This document shows positions 24,312-32,286 of a stretch of 39,950 bases of DNA, one piece after another (the first letter of the stretch is position 1; each line of letters starts with the position of its first letter). Below the pieces are notes generated by a model that saw only the letters and a program-made list of their open reading frames with translations, was not told where the DNA came from and did not search any database. Both the position numbers and the translations under genes were made by a program. The DNA is from Gammaproteobacteria bacterium (GTDB taxonomy: Bacteria > Pseudomonadota > Gammaproteobacteria > Steroidobacterales > Steroidobacteraceae). Location: contig JAQGOE010000100.1 of the NCBI GenBank assembly GCA_028293725.1, forward strand, positions 1 through 39,950. Reading direction: 5' to 3'.

Positions 24312-26363
24312 TCAGCGCACGGCGGCGGCGGGTCCCTCCTTGGCTTGATTGGCGCGCTCGACCATGTAGGCCCGTACGGACTGCACCTCCTCGGTGCTCA
24401 TCTTCCCCTTGAAAGACGCCATTCCGGCGGTTTGCAGGGCTCCGTCGAGCACGATGGCGTTGAAGGCTTCCGCACTATTGAGCGCGGGTGAATAGCGCAG
24501 GTCCGGAAAAACGGAGCGGTTTGCCGCGAAAGGCTCGTGGCACATCGCGCAATGACTCGTGAACTGTTGGTGACCCATCTCGATCGTCTGCGCCGACGCC
24601 GTCGAGGGCGGAGGATTCAATTCAGGCTTTGGCGCGGGAGGCGGTGCGGGGGGCAGTGCCGCGTTTCCGCCGAGTTTGAACACCAGGAGCCGTGATTGAT
24701 TGCTGGCGCCGTAGGGCGCCAGACCATAGCCGACTTCCTCCGCAATGTACTGTTCACCATCCACCTCGAAAGACGCCGGCGCGGCAACCACACCGGTCTG
24801 CGCCTCGATGGACCAGAGCTCCTTCCCGCCCTGCGCGTCGTAAGCCACGAGCCGGCCAACGTTGGTCCCCTGGAAAACCAGTCCTCCTGCCGTCGAAAGC
24901 GTGCCGCCCCCGATGGTTCCCAACACGCCGCTCCGCCAGGCTTCCTGCTGCTTTACAGGGTCCCACGCTACGAGTCGCGACTCGGACTTGCGGGGCGCCT
25001 TGGATTTGAGGTCGTCGTACACGGTCGGCGACAGGGGAAATTCCAGGCCGGTGTTCGCGGCCATGGAGTGAGCCACGAAAGTTGCCGCGCTCTTGAAGGC
25101 TGTGCTCGTCTCGATCGCCGAGAAATAAACCAACCCCGTCGTTGGATTGTAGGAAGACGGGTGCCACGAGTGCGCTCCCTGGCCGCCGGGCTGAACCACG
25201 AACGCCTTGCCCGTCTCGTCATAACGGGCCTGGGGATCCGCGACCGGATGGCCGGTCTTGATGTCTATGGCGGAAGCCCAGGTGGTCGTGACGTAATTCT
25301 TCGCTGAGATCAGCGCGCCGGTTTTGGCGTCGAGGACGTAAAAGAACCCGTCCTTGGAGGCTTGCATCAGGACCCGGCGCTGACGGCGGCTGCCGATCTT
25401 CAGATCGGCCAGCATGAGGGGCGAGGTCGCGTCGTAATCCCACGCCTCCCCCGGCACTTCCTGGTAATGCCACGCATAAGCACCCGTATCGGCGTTCACC
25501 GCAATGATCGAGGCGACAAACAGATTGTCCCCTCCGCCTGTGCCCCGGTAACGGCGATTCCAGGGCGAGCCGTTGCCGGTTCCAAAGTAAACGAGGTTCA
25601 GGCGCGGGTCGTAGGCAATGCCATCCCAGACGGTTCCACCGCCGCCGAGCTCCCACCACTTGCCGTGCCACGTCTGCGCCGCGGTGCGCATGACGGGTGT
25701 CTCGAAGCCGTCGGCCGGATTGCCCGGTACGGTGTAAAAGCGCCAAAGCAACTTGCCACTCGTCGCGTCATAGGCGGAAAGATAACCGCGAACGCCGAAT
25801 TCGCCCCCGGCGTTGCCGATGACCACCTTTCCCTTGATGACGCGTGGCGCACCGGTGCTCGTGACCGGCTTGTCATGATCCAGAGTTAACACTTCCCAAG
25901 CCACGGCACCCGTGTGCGCATCGAGCGCGATCAGGCGACCGTCGTAACTCGCGACATAGATCTTGCCGTTCCAGGCCGCCAACCCCCGATTCACGACATC
26001 GCAACAGCCCCGGCCCGCGAACTCTCCCGGAACCTTTGGATCGTAGGCCCACAGAAGGCGCCCCGTGCGCGCGTCGTAGGCTTTCACCTTGCTCCATGCG
26101 GTTGAGACGTAGAGCACCCCGTCGATGGCCAGCGGCGTGGCCTCCTGGCCGCGGTTGCTGTCGAAATCGGCGAACCAGGCCAGTCCGAGCCGGGTCACGT
26201 TATCCCTGTTGATTTGGGTCAGCGGGCTGAAGCGCTGCTCATCAGGAGTGCGGCCGACAGAGGTCCACTGGGTCGCGTCCGTGGAATCCGCCGAACCGGC
26301 GACCCGGGAGACGACCAGACCGGCGGCCATAGCCAACGCGCACGCAATCGCTCTCGTACTCAT
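24312..26363 (-). CDS. PQQ-dependent quinohaemoprotein alcohol dehydrogenase with fused cytochrome c domain
   Basis: A 683-residue type II quinohaemoprotein. A signal peptide (about 1-25) precedes an eight-bladed propeller with tryptophan-docking repeats (DARTGRLLWAY, DAHTGAVAWEV, DATSGKLLWRFY). Vicinal Cys120-Cys121 give the PQQ disulphide; metal ligands are Glu188 (GNAGGEFG), Asn264 (FGTGNG) and Asp309. The catalytic stretch is W308-D-Y-D311: an Asp two residues after the catalytic Asp is the mark of lanthanide-dependent enzymes (XoxF, PedH, ExaF); calcium enzymes have Ala or Ser there. A proline-rich linker leads to a haem c domain with CAMCH at 605-609. GGAGGGGGA directly precedes ATG 26363. 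It oxidises an alcohol or aldehyde in the periplasm; the substrate is unknown. Upstream csrA is 130 bases away. Confidence 0.9.
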   Translation of the reverse strand: MSTRAIACALAMAAGLVVSRVAGSADSTDATQWTSVGRTPDEQRFSPLTQINRDNVTRLGLAWFADFDSNRGQEATPLAIDGVLYVSTAWSKVKAYDARTGRLLWAYDPKVPGEFAGRGCCDVVNRGLAAWNGKIYVASYDGRLIALDAHTGAVAWEVLTLDHDKPVTSTGAPRVIKGKVVIGNAGGEFGVRGYLSAYDATSGKLLWRFYTVPGNPADGFETPVMRTAAQTWHGKWWELGGGGTVWDGIAYDPRLNLVYFGTGNGSPWNRRYRGTGGGDNLFVASIIAVNADTGAYAWHYQEVPGEAWDYDATSPLMLADLKIGSRRQRRVLMQASKDGFFYVLDAKTGALISAKNYVTTTWASAIDIKTGHPVADPQARYDETGKAFVVQPGGQGAHSWHPSSYNPTTGLVYFSAIETSTAFKSAATFVAHSMAANTGLEFPLSPTVYDDLKSKAPRKSESRLVAWDPVKQQEAWRSGVLGTIGGGTLSTAGGLVFQGTNVGRLVAYDAQGGKELWSIEAQTGVVAAPASFEVDGEQYIAEEVGYGLAPYGASNQSRLLVFKLGGNAALPPAPPPAPKPELNPPPSTASAQTIEMGHQQFTSHCAMCHEPFAANRSVFPDLRYSPALNSAEAFNAIVLDGALQTAGMASFKGKMSTEEVQSVRAYMVERANQAKEGPAAAVR

Positions 26364-26493
26364 TCCCCCTCCCACTCGAGTCGACGGGAACGTTGTACCA
26401 GTACCGACTCGCCCGGTAATCAGACCCGGACGTGGCGCCCACCTGATGGACCAGGCAATCCTGCCCAAGCTTCGATCTGCATCTCGTGTAGAT

Positions 26494-26718
26494 CTACGCC
26501 GCAACCTCCGTGGGGGCGCGCTCTTCGGTTATCGCCGGGGCCGGGCTTCTCGCCTTCTCCAGCTTCATGCTCCGATAAAGCTCCTCACGATAGACGGCGA
26601 TCTTCTTCGGCGCCCGGATACCCAGGCGCACGTGTCCGCCCTTCACGCCAAGCACCGTAATCGTGACCTCGTCGCCTATCATGATCTTCTCTTCGACTCG
26701 TCGAGTCAGTATGAGCAT
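26494..26718 (-). CDS. csrA: CsrA/RsmA RNA-binding post-transcriptional regulator
   Basis: A 74-residue Csr[49 protein letters not shown], with the RNA-contact residues Leu4, Arg6 and Arg44 in place. The tail after residue 50 ([24 protein letters not shown]) is longer than the roughly 61-65 residues common in gammaproteobacteria. The start is fixed by GGGAGGA just before ATG 26718. CsrA dimers bind GGA motifs in mRNA leaders, usually blocking translation. It lies between an exported sensor-like protein gene (32 bases upstream) and the PQQ dehydrogenase gene. A GGA-containing hairpin at the response-regulator start 4.3 kb upstream is a candidate target. A palindrome GTAGATCTAC (26488-26497) covers its stop. 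Confidence 0.93.
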   Translation of the reverse strand: MLILTRRVEEKIMIGDEVTITVLGVKGGHVRLGIRAPKKIAVYREELYRSMKLEKARSPAPAITEERAPTEVAA

Positions 26719-26750
26719 GCCGTCCTCCCAATGATTGTCCGTGGTCAGCG

Positions 26751-27281
26751 TCATTTCGCGGCAGCAAACAATGCAGCCTGGCCCGGAATCTTTTTACTCA
26801 GCGCGTCACGCAGACCGCTCGCGGCCAGATAGAAGTCCTTTTCCGTCTTGCCGCTGTCCACCGGGTTCTTGTAAGCGAGCACGATTTCACCGATGTTCTC
26901 GCCAGCTGCGTCCCGCAGCGGCAGCATCATCACGAACTTCCTTACCGTATCGTTCGTGCGGTGCCAGCGGGGGTCGAGGATCGTGATGCCCTTTTTGCTG
27001 ACGTCGATATCGTCCGGATCGTCAGCATTGCCGATCCGCTCGGGAAAGGAGCCCGCGAACATGGTGTAGGCGTCGGTCTGCCCGGGCGGTACGCCATGCA
27101 GCGTCGTGCTGATCAGCTCGGTATGCGTAGCCATGATCTCGTCAACCAACTGCTGCGCATAGATCTTCGCCGCCGGCGCGGTCCAGTTCTTGGGATGTTC
27201 CGGCGCCGCGGCCGTGGCAACCGAAAATCCCAGGGCGACGCCGACCACACCCAGGCACGTCAATATTACGATCTTGCGCAT
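26751..27281 (-). CDS. Exported protein, Cache-like sensor fold suspected (paralogue B)
   Basis: A 176-residue exported protein: signal peptide [26 protein letters not shown], then a single domain starting [41 protein letters not shown] and containing [58 protein letters not shown]. It is a clear paralogue of the protein encoded at 28379-28876 (shared A-QxLVxExxxxHxEL, RIGxxDDxDD, TILxP, xVxLxDAxGxxIG). The mixed strand pattern, LRDAxGxxIGEI and lack of catalytic residues resemble single-Cache/PAS-like ligand sensors, but I am not certain of the family. ATG 27281 is preferred; 27287 is an alternative. It follows the YncE-like gene after 32 bases. Confidence 0.75.
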   Translation of the reverse strand: MRKIVILTCLGVVGVALGFSVATAAAPEHPKNWTAPAAKIYAQQLVDEIMATHTELISTTLHGVPPGQTDAYTMFAGSFPERIGNADDPDDIDVSKKGITILDPRWHRTNDTVRKFVMMLPLRDAAGENIGEIVLAYKNPVDSGKTEKDFYLAASGLRDALSKKIPGQAALFAAAK

Positions 27282-27313
27282 TTTCATCTCACCTTTGAAA
27301 AAATTCACGTCAA

Positions 27314-28351
27314 TCAGTCCTCGGCCGAAGGGGCCATCCAGCTATCCAACAGCCACTTCCGCGGGACCCACGACCTGGCGAACGAGCTCTTACCGTCCGT
27401 GTAGGTAGTCCAGACAGCCCCGGTCTGCTGATCCACCGCGACATTTTTGGCGGTCGCTGCGGTGTTCACGTCGCCGACCGTCGCGACACCACGGTCCGAG
27501 GTACGCACGACCGTCATCGCGTCAGGGCCGGCGCAATAGACGAGTCGCGCCGCAGGATCGAATGCGATCTGATCTACCTTCGCCACGATGTCGACGGACG
27601 TCATCAGCTTGCCGGTGTTGGTGTCGATGACGACCAGCTTGCCATTGCCACCCGCCGTGAAGATCCGGTGATGTTCCGTATCGAGCGCCATGCCGTGGGG
27701 CTGCGCAGCCGGGGCGGTCGGCCACAGCGCAACCACCTTGCCGGTGGCCGGCTCGATCACAGCTACCTTGTCGGCGCTCTTGAGGTTGAGATAGATACGA
27801 TCGGCGGTGGCGTCGTAAACCATGAATTCCGGCACGCCGGGAATGGCGATCGAATCCACCACCTTCGCGGTCACCGGATCGATGACCCAGACATGACTGC
27901 CCTCATCGTTCGTGACGTATATCCGATGATTCCTGGGCTCGTAGAGGATGGCGTCGGTGGGTCCTTCGGTCTTGATGGACTTCACTTCCTGGAGCGTCGC
28001 GGCATCGATGACTGCCACGCGCGCCTCTTCCTGCACGCTCACATAGTAATAAGCGGAGTCCGGGTCGACTGCCGTATCCACCGCGCCGCCCACCTTCAGG
28101 CGCTTGATCAGGGTGCTTTTCTGCAGATCGAAGTAATCCGCCGTGCCGTCATTCTCGTGCGCCGCCAGCAGGCGGTGGCGCTTGGAGTCGATCCGCAGGA
28201 AGTCGAACTTGCCGCTGGAAGCAGGCATTTCGATGGTGGTCGCGGGCTGCAGGATCGCGGCCTGGTCGGCCGCGGCCGCCACGGTCACTACGACCAGCGA
28301 CACCACGGCCAGAGTCAACGCGGGGATCAGAATGTACCGGCGAGCCTTCAT
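27314..28351 (-). CDS. YncE-like exported beta-propeller protein
   Basis: A 345-residue protein with a signal peptide (ILIPALTLAVVSLVVVTVAAAA) and about seven propeller repeats of the YVTN/YncE type, each with the pattern ...VIDAATLQEVKSIKTEGP-DAILYEPRNHRIYVTNDEGSHVWVIDPVTAKVVDSIAIPG.... Such periplasmic propellers bind ligands or partner proteins; no active site is visible. It is flanked on both sides by the two paralogous sensor-like genes with gaps of 27 and 32 bases, implying one operon and possibly a protein complex. CAGGG lies nine bases before the ATG. Confidence 0.88.
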   Translation of the reverse strand: MKARRYILIPALTLAVVSLVVVTVAAAADQAAILQPATTIEMPASSGKFDFLRIDSKRHRLLAAHENDGTADYFDLQKSTLIKRLKVGGAVDTAVDPDSAYYYVSVQEEARVAVIDAATLQEVKSIKTEGPTDAILYEPRNHRIYVTNDEGSHVWVIDPVTAKVVDSIAIPGVPEFMVYDATADRIYLNLKSADKVAVIEPATGKVVALWPTAPAAQPHGMALDTEHHRIFTAGGNGKLVVIDTNTGKLMTSVDIVAKVDQIAFDPAARLVYCAGPDAMTVVRTSDRGVATVGDVNTAATAKNVAVDQQTGAVWTTYTDGKSSFARSWVPRKWLLDSWMAPSAED

Positions 28352-28378
28352 GTTGGAACCCTGGAGTCGTGGAGCTCG

Positions 28379-28876
28379 TTAGTGCGCGGGCTTGAACAAG
28401 GCCGCGAGATTCGGCGTCTTCTTCGCCAGGTCATCGCGGATGGCCACCGCCGTCGCGTGCATCTTGACCTCGTCATCCCCGGCGCCGTATTTGAAAACTG
28501 TGCTGAGGGAGCCGATGACTTTCCCGCTTGCATCGTGCAGAGGCACCGCCACCTCAAACCTGGTTGAGTCCTTTAGATTGGGCGCAAGGATGGTCTTGCG
28601 CTCCCGCGCGACGGCGAGGTCATCCTCATCGTCCCGTTTACCGATCCGATCCAGATTCGCGGCAATCATGGTCGATTCCTTGGCGCCGGGCTTCACGGCG
28701 TGCATGCCGACGACGACCAGTTCCGGGTGCCTGGCCAGGCTCTCATTGACCAGCATTTGCGCGTAAATCGCGTTATCAGCGGCTTTGCCGAGCGCGGCAT
28801 CCGCGACCGCGGATGTCGGCCGGCCGAATGTAAGCGCCACCAACATCAACGTCGCTATCGTCATCGGACTACGCAT
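28379..28876 (-). CDS. Exported protein, Cache-like sensor fold suspected (paralogue A)
   Basis: A 165-residue exported protein, paralogue of the one encoded at 26751-27281. Signal peptide MRSPMTIATLMLVALTFGRPTSAVA, then NAIYAQMLVNESLARHPELVVVGMHAVKPGAKESTMIAANLDRIGKRDDEDDLAVARERKTILAPNLKDSTRFEVAVPLHDASGKVIGSLSTVFKYG. The start at 28876 is chosen because GAGGGA sits nine bases upstream and overlaps the only other nearby ATG (28891). It lies 89 bases downstream of the histidine kinase stop on the same strand, with the propeller gene next. It could present a ligand to the kinase or receptor; this is inference. Confidence 0.73.
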   Translation of the reverse strand: MRSPMTIATLMLVALTFGRPTSAVADAALGKAADNAIYAQMLVNESLARHPELVVVGMHAVKPGAKESTMIAANLDRIGKRDDEDDLAVARERKTILAPNLKDSTRFEVAVPLHDASGKVIGSLSTVFKYGAGDDEVKMHATAVAIRDDLAKKTPNLAALFKPAH

Positions 28877-28965
28877 CGAGACATCCCTCATTGAACATAT
28901 TGGAACCATCGGCCGGGTACCGGGCGCGAGCTCGCCGACTCCTGGCGAAGCATCGCTCACAAACC

Positions 28966-30363
28966 TTAAACCAACCTGAAGTTCGTGAGCGCGCGCGCGC
29001 CGTAGGCGAAAACGGGAATCTCGAAGGTCACGCGCAATCCGCGGCCAGCCGTGCCGGCAGAGGCAAAGATCCGGCCTCCATGGAGGTCGACAATGCTGCG
29101 GCAAATCGCAAGTCCGAGGCCGCAGCCCTGGTCGTTCGCGCGTGTCGGGACACCGATTCGCACGAAGCGCTCGAAGATGTGCTCGCGCTGCTCTTCAGGC
29201 ACCCCCGGACCGTCATCTTCGACGCATACACGCCACATCTCGCCGACGACCGTGGAGCTCACCGTGATGCGCGAGCCGGGGCTTGCTACGCCAAGCGAGT
29301 TCTTCACCAGATTCAACAAAACCTGGCGAATCCACTTGCCATCGAATGATACCGGGCCGTCGCCTGCGTGAGTGCAGTCGCATTCCAACCCCAGGTGCTC
29401 GGCGAGCACCCGGGCATCCTGCTCGAACGTCTGTAGAAAGCGATCGGGCTGCTGTGGCTGCAGGTCGAGAGTGAGTACGCCTGATTCCGCTCGCGACAGA
29501 AACAACAGGTCCTCGACGATCTTGTCCAGGCGGTCCATTTCGTCCAGCAGCCCCTGGAAGGCCTCCTCCTGGGAAGGGGTAACACCCTCCTCGTTCAACA
29601 GCTTCTCGGTCTGCAGCCGCATCAACGACAGGGGGGTCTTCAACTCGTGCGACGCATCGGCAGTGAAGCGGCGTGTCTGATTGAAAGAGGACTCGAGCCG
29701 GTCGAACATCTGGTTCAGCAGGCGCGCGAGATTCGAGATCTCGTCGCGAACATCGGCGACCGCGATCCGCTCGCTCATGCGGTCCGAGCGGATCCGGTTG
29801 GCCGTTGCCTGGATCAGTCGTAGCGGGCGCAGCGCCAGCCGGCTCAGGCCAAAACCGAGCGCCGCGCTGACGACGGCCATGACAGCGATGAGCGCAGCGC
29901 TAACTTCCACATAACCGTCCATGACCGCCAGGACGGGATGCAACGGGGTCGCCATCATCACGTCGAACGGTGCGAGGATGAATTCCCCGACTCGCATCTC
30001 CTCGGTATCCGGCAGCGTGGCATTGAATGTGCGTTGGTGGGGGATATCCGGAATGGTCTGCCCGTGCAGGTTGGTCGAGCGAAAGATCATCCCGACATCC
30101 TTGCGGTGAACGTCGATATAGAAGAGCACCGATGCATACTCGGTGGTCTCGCGGATGCGCGCCTCGATCACCGCGGCGCTGAGTGCCTGGTGGTCGGGGC
30201 CGAGATGCGCCTCGATTTGCTGGAACTCCGCGGCGTTCAACAGGTCGAGACCGTGTATGAGATGCTTCTCGAGCATGAAATACCCGACCACCGACAAGAA
30301 CGCGAACGTAGCTGTCGCGGCCAGTGCATACCAAAGCGCGAGGCGTGCACCGATCGATTTCAC
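28966..30363 (-). CDS. Sensor histidine kinase (HAMP, HisKA, HATPase)
   Basis: A 465-residue inner-membrane kinase. TM1 is at about 8-30 and TM2 at about 152-174, enclosing a periplasmic sensor of some 120 residues. A HAMP domain follows (LALRPLRLIQATANRIRSDRMSERI...EISNLARLLNQMFDRLESS), then the H box FTADASHELKTPLSLMR (His239), the N box LLNLVKNSLGVAS, the G1 box VEDDGPGVP, the F-type box IFERF and the G2 box GCGLGLAICRSIVDLHGG. Its ATG overlaps the response-regulator stop by four bases, so the two are coupled. The sensor part is unlike any I recognise. Likely inputs are states of the PstS-like or Cache-like periplasmic proteins encoded on either side. Confidence 0.93.
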   Translation of the reverse strand: MKSIGARLALWYALAATATFAFLSVVGYFMLEKHLIHGLDLLNAAEFQQIEAHLGPDHQALSAAVIEARIRETTEYASVLFYIDVHRKDVGMIFRSTNLHGQTIPDIPHQRTFNATLPDTEEMRVGEFILAPFDVMMATPLHPVLAVMDGYVEVSAALIAVMAVVSAALGFGLSRLALRPLRLIQATANRIRSDRMSERIAVADVRDEISNLARLLNQMFDRLESSFNQTRRFTADASHELKTPLSLMRLQTEKLLNEEGVTPSQEEAFQGLLDEMDRLDKIVEDLLFLSRAESGVLTLDLQPQQPDRFLQTFEQDARVLAEHLGLECDCTHAGDGPVSFDGKWIRQVLLNLVKNSLGVASPGSRITVSSTVVGEMWRVCVEDDGPGVPEEQREHIFERFVRIGVPTRANDQGCGLGLAICRSIVDLHGGRIFASAGTAGRGLRVTFEIPVFAYGARALTNFRLV

Positions 30364-31025
30364 GCGAACTTGTAGCCGACCCCGTACACCGTACGGAAAA
30401 ACGGCTCTCCCGGCCGCGTATCCAGCTTGGTGCGCAGGCGGCTCATGTAGACGTCGAGAAGATTTCTGTCGACGTCACGATGGGACTCCCAGATCTTCTC
30501 GCAGATGACGTTCCTGGGCAGCGTCCTGCCGGTGTTCTGCATGAAGATCTCGAGCAATGCGTATTCGCGGCTCGTCATCTCGACCGCACGCTCGTTCAGG
30601 TACACGGAGCGGCTCAGCAGATCGAGCTTCAGCCCGCGATGCTCGAACAACGTCCGCTTGGCCGCGGTGTGCCGTCGGAGCAGCGAGCGTACCCGCGCGA
30701 GAAGCTCTTCCAGGCTAAACGGCTTCGGGAGATAGTCGTCCGCTCCGAGATCGAGCCCCTTGATACGATCCTGTACCGTGTCCCGGGCGCTCAGAATCAA
30801 CACCGGCTCGTTGAACCCGGCCGCACGCCACTGTCGCAACAGCTCGAAGCCATCCCCGTCGGGTAGACCGACGTCCAGTACGATGGCGTCGTAGCTGGTC
30901 TCGCAAAGCGCGTCCCGCGCCTGCCCGCAGCTCAGCGCGCAAGTTACCGTGTAGGCACGTTTGGACAGGCTCTTTCTCAGAAAATCGGCCAACCGCAGCT
31001 GATCTTCGACGATGAGGATCTTCAC
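30360..31025 (-). CDS. OmpR/PhoB-family response regulator
   Basis: A 221-residue regulator. Receiver: MKILIVEDQLRLADFL with the acidic pair, phospho-acceptor Asp51 (AIVLDVGLPDGDG), Ser79 (ILSARD) and Lys101 (LPKPFSLEELLARV). DNA-binding winged helix: LDLLSRSVYLNERAVEMTSREYALLEIFMQNTGRTLPRNVICEKIW...LDVYMSRLRTKLD...FFRTVYGVGYKF. The start is GTG at 31025, preceded by a full-length Shine-Dalgarno AAGGAGGTGA six bases upstream that lies in a small hairpin. The kinase gene overlaps its 3' end. Direct repeats and dyads upstream of the TonB receptor gene (36764-36794) are possible targets. Confidence 0.93.
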   Translation of the reverse strand: MKILIVEDQLRLADFLRKSLSKRAYTVTCALSCGQARDALCETSYDAIVLDVGLPDGDGFELLRQWRAAGFNEPVLILSARDTVQDRIKGLDLGADDYLPKPFSLEELLARVRSLLRRHTAAKRTLFEHRGLKLDLLSRSVYLNERAVEMTSREYALLEIFMQNTGRTLPRNVICEKIWESHRDVDRNLLDVYMSRLRTKLDTRPGEPFFRTVYGVGYKFA

Positions 31026-31027
31026 AA

Positions 31028-31044
31028 GTCACCTCCTTGGTGAC
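31028..31044 (-). promoter_or_regulatory. Shine-Dalgarno hairpin of the response-regulator gene, CsrA-site-like
   Basis: On the minus strand GTCACC-AAGGA-GGTGAC forms a 6-bp stem with AAGGA as its loop, so the GGA trinucleotide sits at the loop/stem boundary. It overlaps AAGGAGGTGA (31038-31029), a perfect ten-base match to the anti-Shine-Dalgarno, six bases from the GTG start. A GGA in a short hairpin loop over the ribosome-binding site is the classic CsrA target design. csrA is encoded in the same cluster. Confidence 0.5.
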
Positions 31045-31102
31045 GTCGCGTTGCTCAGGCGAACGCGCCGCTGGACCTGGTTATCGATATAACGCTAGCT
31101 TC

Positions 31103-32284
31103 TCAATCGATCAATGCGCGCGCCTGCGCGGCCTGTCCCGCTCGCAGCGGCAGGTAGACGGCCTGGTCTAACACCAACTGCTGACCCTCCCTGCCGAGGA
31201 TGAAGTGCAGGAACTCCGCGAGTGCCGGCTCGAGCGCCTTGCCGGGCGCCCGGTTGAAGTTGAAATAGATGAGACGGGTGAGCGGGTAGCTCGCCCGCGC
31301 CACATTCTCGTAACTGGGTGAGTAAAATGGACCGTTCGCGTCCGGCGCGAGCGCCAGGGACTTCACACCCGCGTCGACGAACGCCAGCCCGGTGTAGCCC
31401 AGGGCATAGCGGTCTTGTGCCACATGTGCCGCGATCGGAAAAATCAGGCGGTCGAAACTCAGGTCCGTGCGCCACTCGCCGCGCTGGCCCGCGGTGCTCA
31501 AAACCCTTTGGCGGACAAACTCCTCGAACCCATTCCAGGGTTTCACGGTGTACACGTGAATCGGCTGGTCCGCCCACTCGCCGGTCAGGCCCAGCTGCCC
31601 CCAGACCGTGATGGGCCCTCCGCCGCGATGGCGCGTGGTGGACAGGATCGCATCCAACTGCTGGAAGGAGATGCGCTCGAGGGGGTTGTCCTTGTTGACA
31701 AAAAAACCGACGGCGTCCAGGAAGCCGAAATGGCGATAGGAGCCGCCGGATACCGGCACGCTGGCGGGTACGTAACCAAATTTCCGTGTAAATTCATCGA
31801 TGTCATCGGGCTTCAGCTCGCGTGAGACGAACACGAAGTCCAGGTTCTGCTTGATGAGTTCCTGCGCGCCCAGGCTTCCAGCAAACGGCGGCGCAATACT
31901 CAGGCGGACTTTGGGGCAATACCGTTTGAAGCGTTCGATCCACGCCGTGACCAGGCCCGGTAGCACGTCGGAGCTGGCGCCGTTGAAAGTCCCCCGGAGC
32001 GAGACGCCCTTGCACGGACGGAATACCGGTAGCGACGGATCCAGCGTTGGCTGGAGAAATTCCGCCGCCGGGAGGGTTCGCCCGCGGGTTCGCCCCTCCT
32101 CCTCCTGTGCGGGCGTCTGCGGGGAGTTGGTTGGGACCGCAGGCTCTACCCACTCGACCATGGGCGGCAGTCGCTCGCCCTCTTCCGCCGCGCGAGCGCG
32201 CGTTACACCCAGCAGCAGTGCGCCAAGCACGAGCCCGTACAGGGCCGCCCTCCTTTTCGTGACCTCCATGAGACCTACCTTCAT
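31103..32284 (-). CDS. Divergent PstS-like periplasmic binding protein (1 of 3 in tandem)
   Basis: A 393-residue exported protein of the PstS-like binding fold. An N-terminal signal sequence (LYGLVLGALLLGVTRARA) precedes a low-complexity Pro/Glu stretch and the shared motif LDPSLPVFRP, then GTFNGASSDVLPGLVTAWIERFKRYCPKV, VFVSRELKPDDIDEFTRKFGYVP, VNKDNPLERISFQQLDAILSTTRHRGGGPITVWGQLGLTGEWADQPIHVY and the end LEPALAEFLHFILGREGQQLV. In phosphate-binding relatives the next segment is RNSASGT; here it is KPWNGFEEF, so the phosphate-contacting Arg and SGT are gone. ATG 32284 has GGAGGTGGA well placed upstream; GTG 32290 overlapping the previous stop is an alternative. No transporter genes accompany it. 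Confidence 0.85.
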   Translation of the reverse strand: MKVGLMEVTKRRAALYGLVLGALLLGVTRARAAEEGERLPPMVEWVEPAVPTNSPQTPAQEEEGRTRGRTLPAAEFLQPTLDPSLPVFRPCKGVSLRGTFNGASSDVLPGLVTAWIERFKRYCPKVRLSIAPPFAGSLGAQELIKQNLDFVFVSRELKPDDIDEFTRKFGYVPASVPVSGGSYRHFGFLDAVGFFVNKDNPLERISFQQLDAILSTTRHRGGGPITVWGQLGLTGEWADQPIHVYTVKPWNGFEEFVRQRVLSTAGQRGEWRTDLSFDRLIFPIAAHVAQDRYALGYTGLAFVDAGVKSLALAPDANGPFYSPSYENVARASYPLTRLIYFNFNRAPGKALEPALAEFLHFILGREGQQLVLDQAVYLPLRAGQAAQARALID

Positions 32285-32286
32285 TC

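Noticed and set aside
26364..26504. Longer start for the PQQ dehydrogenase, reaching into csrA
   Set aside because: The extension precedes the signal peptide, and the GGAGGGGGA ribosome-binding site points to 26363.
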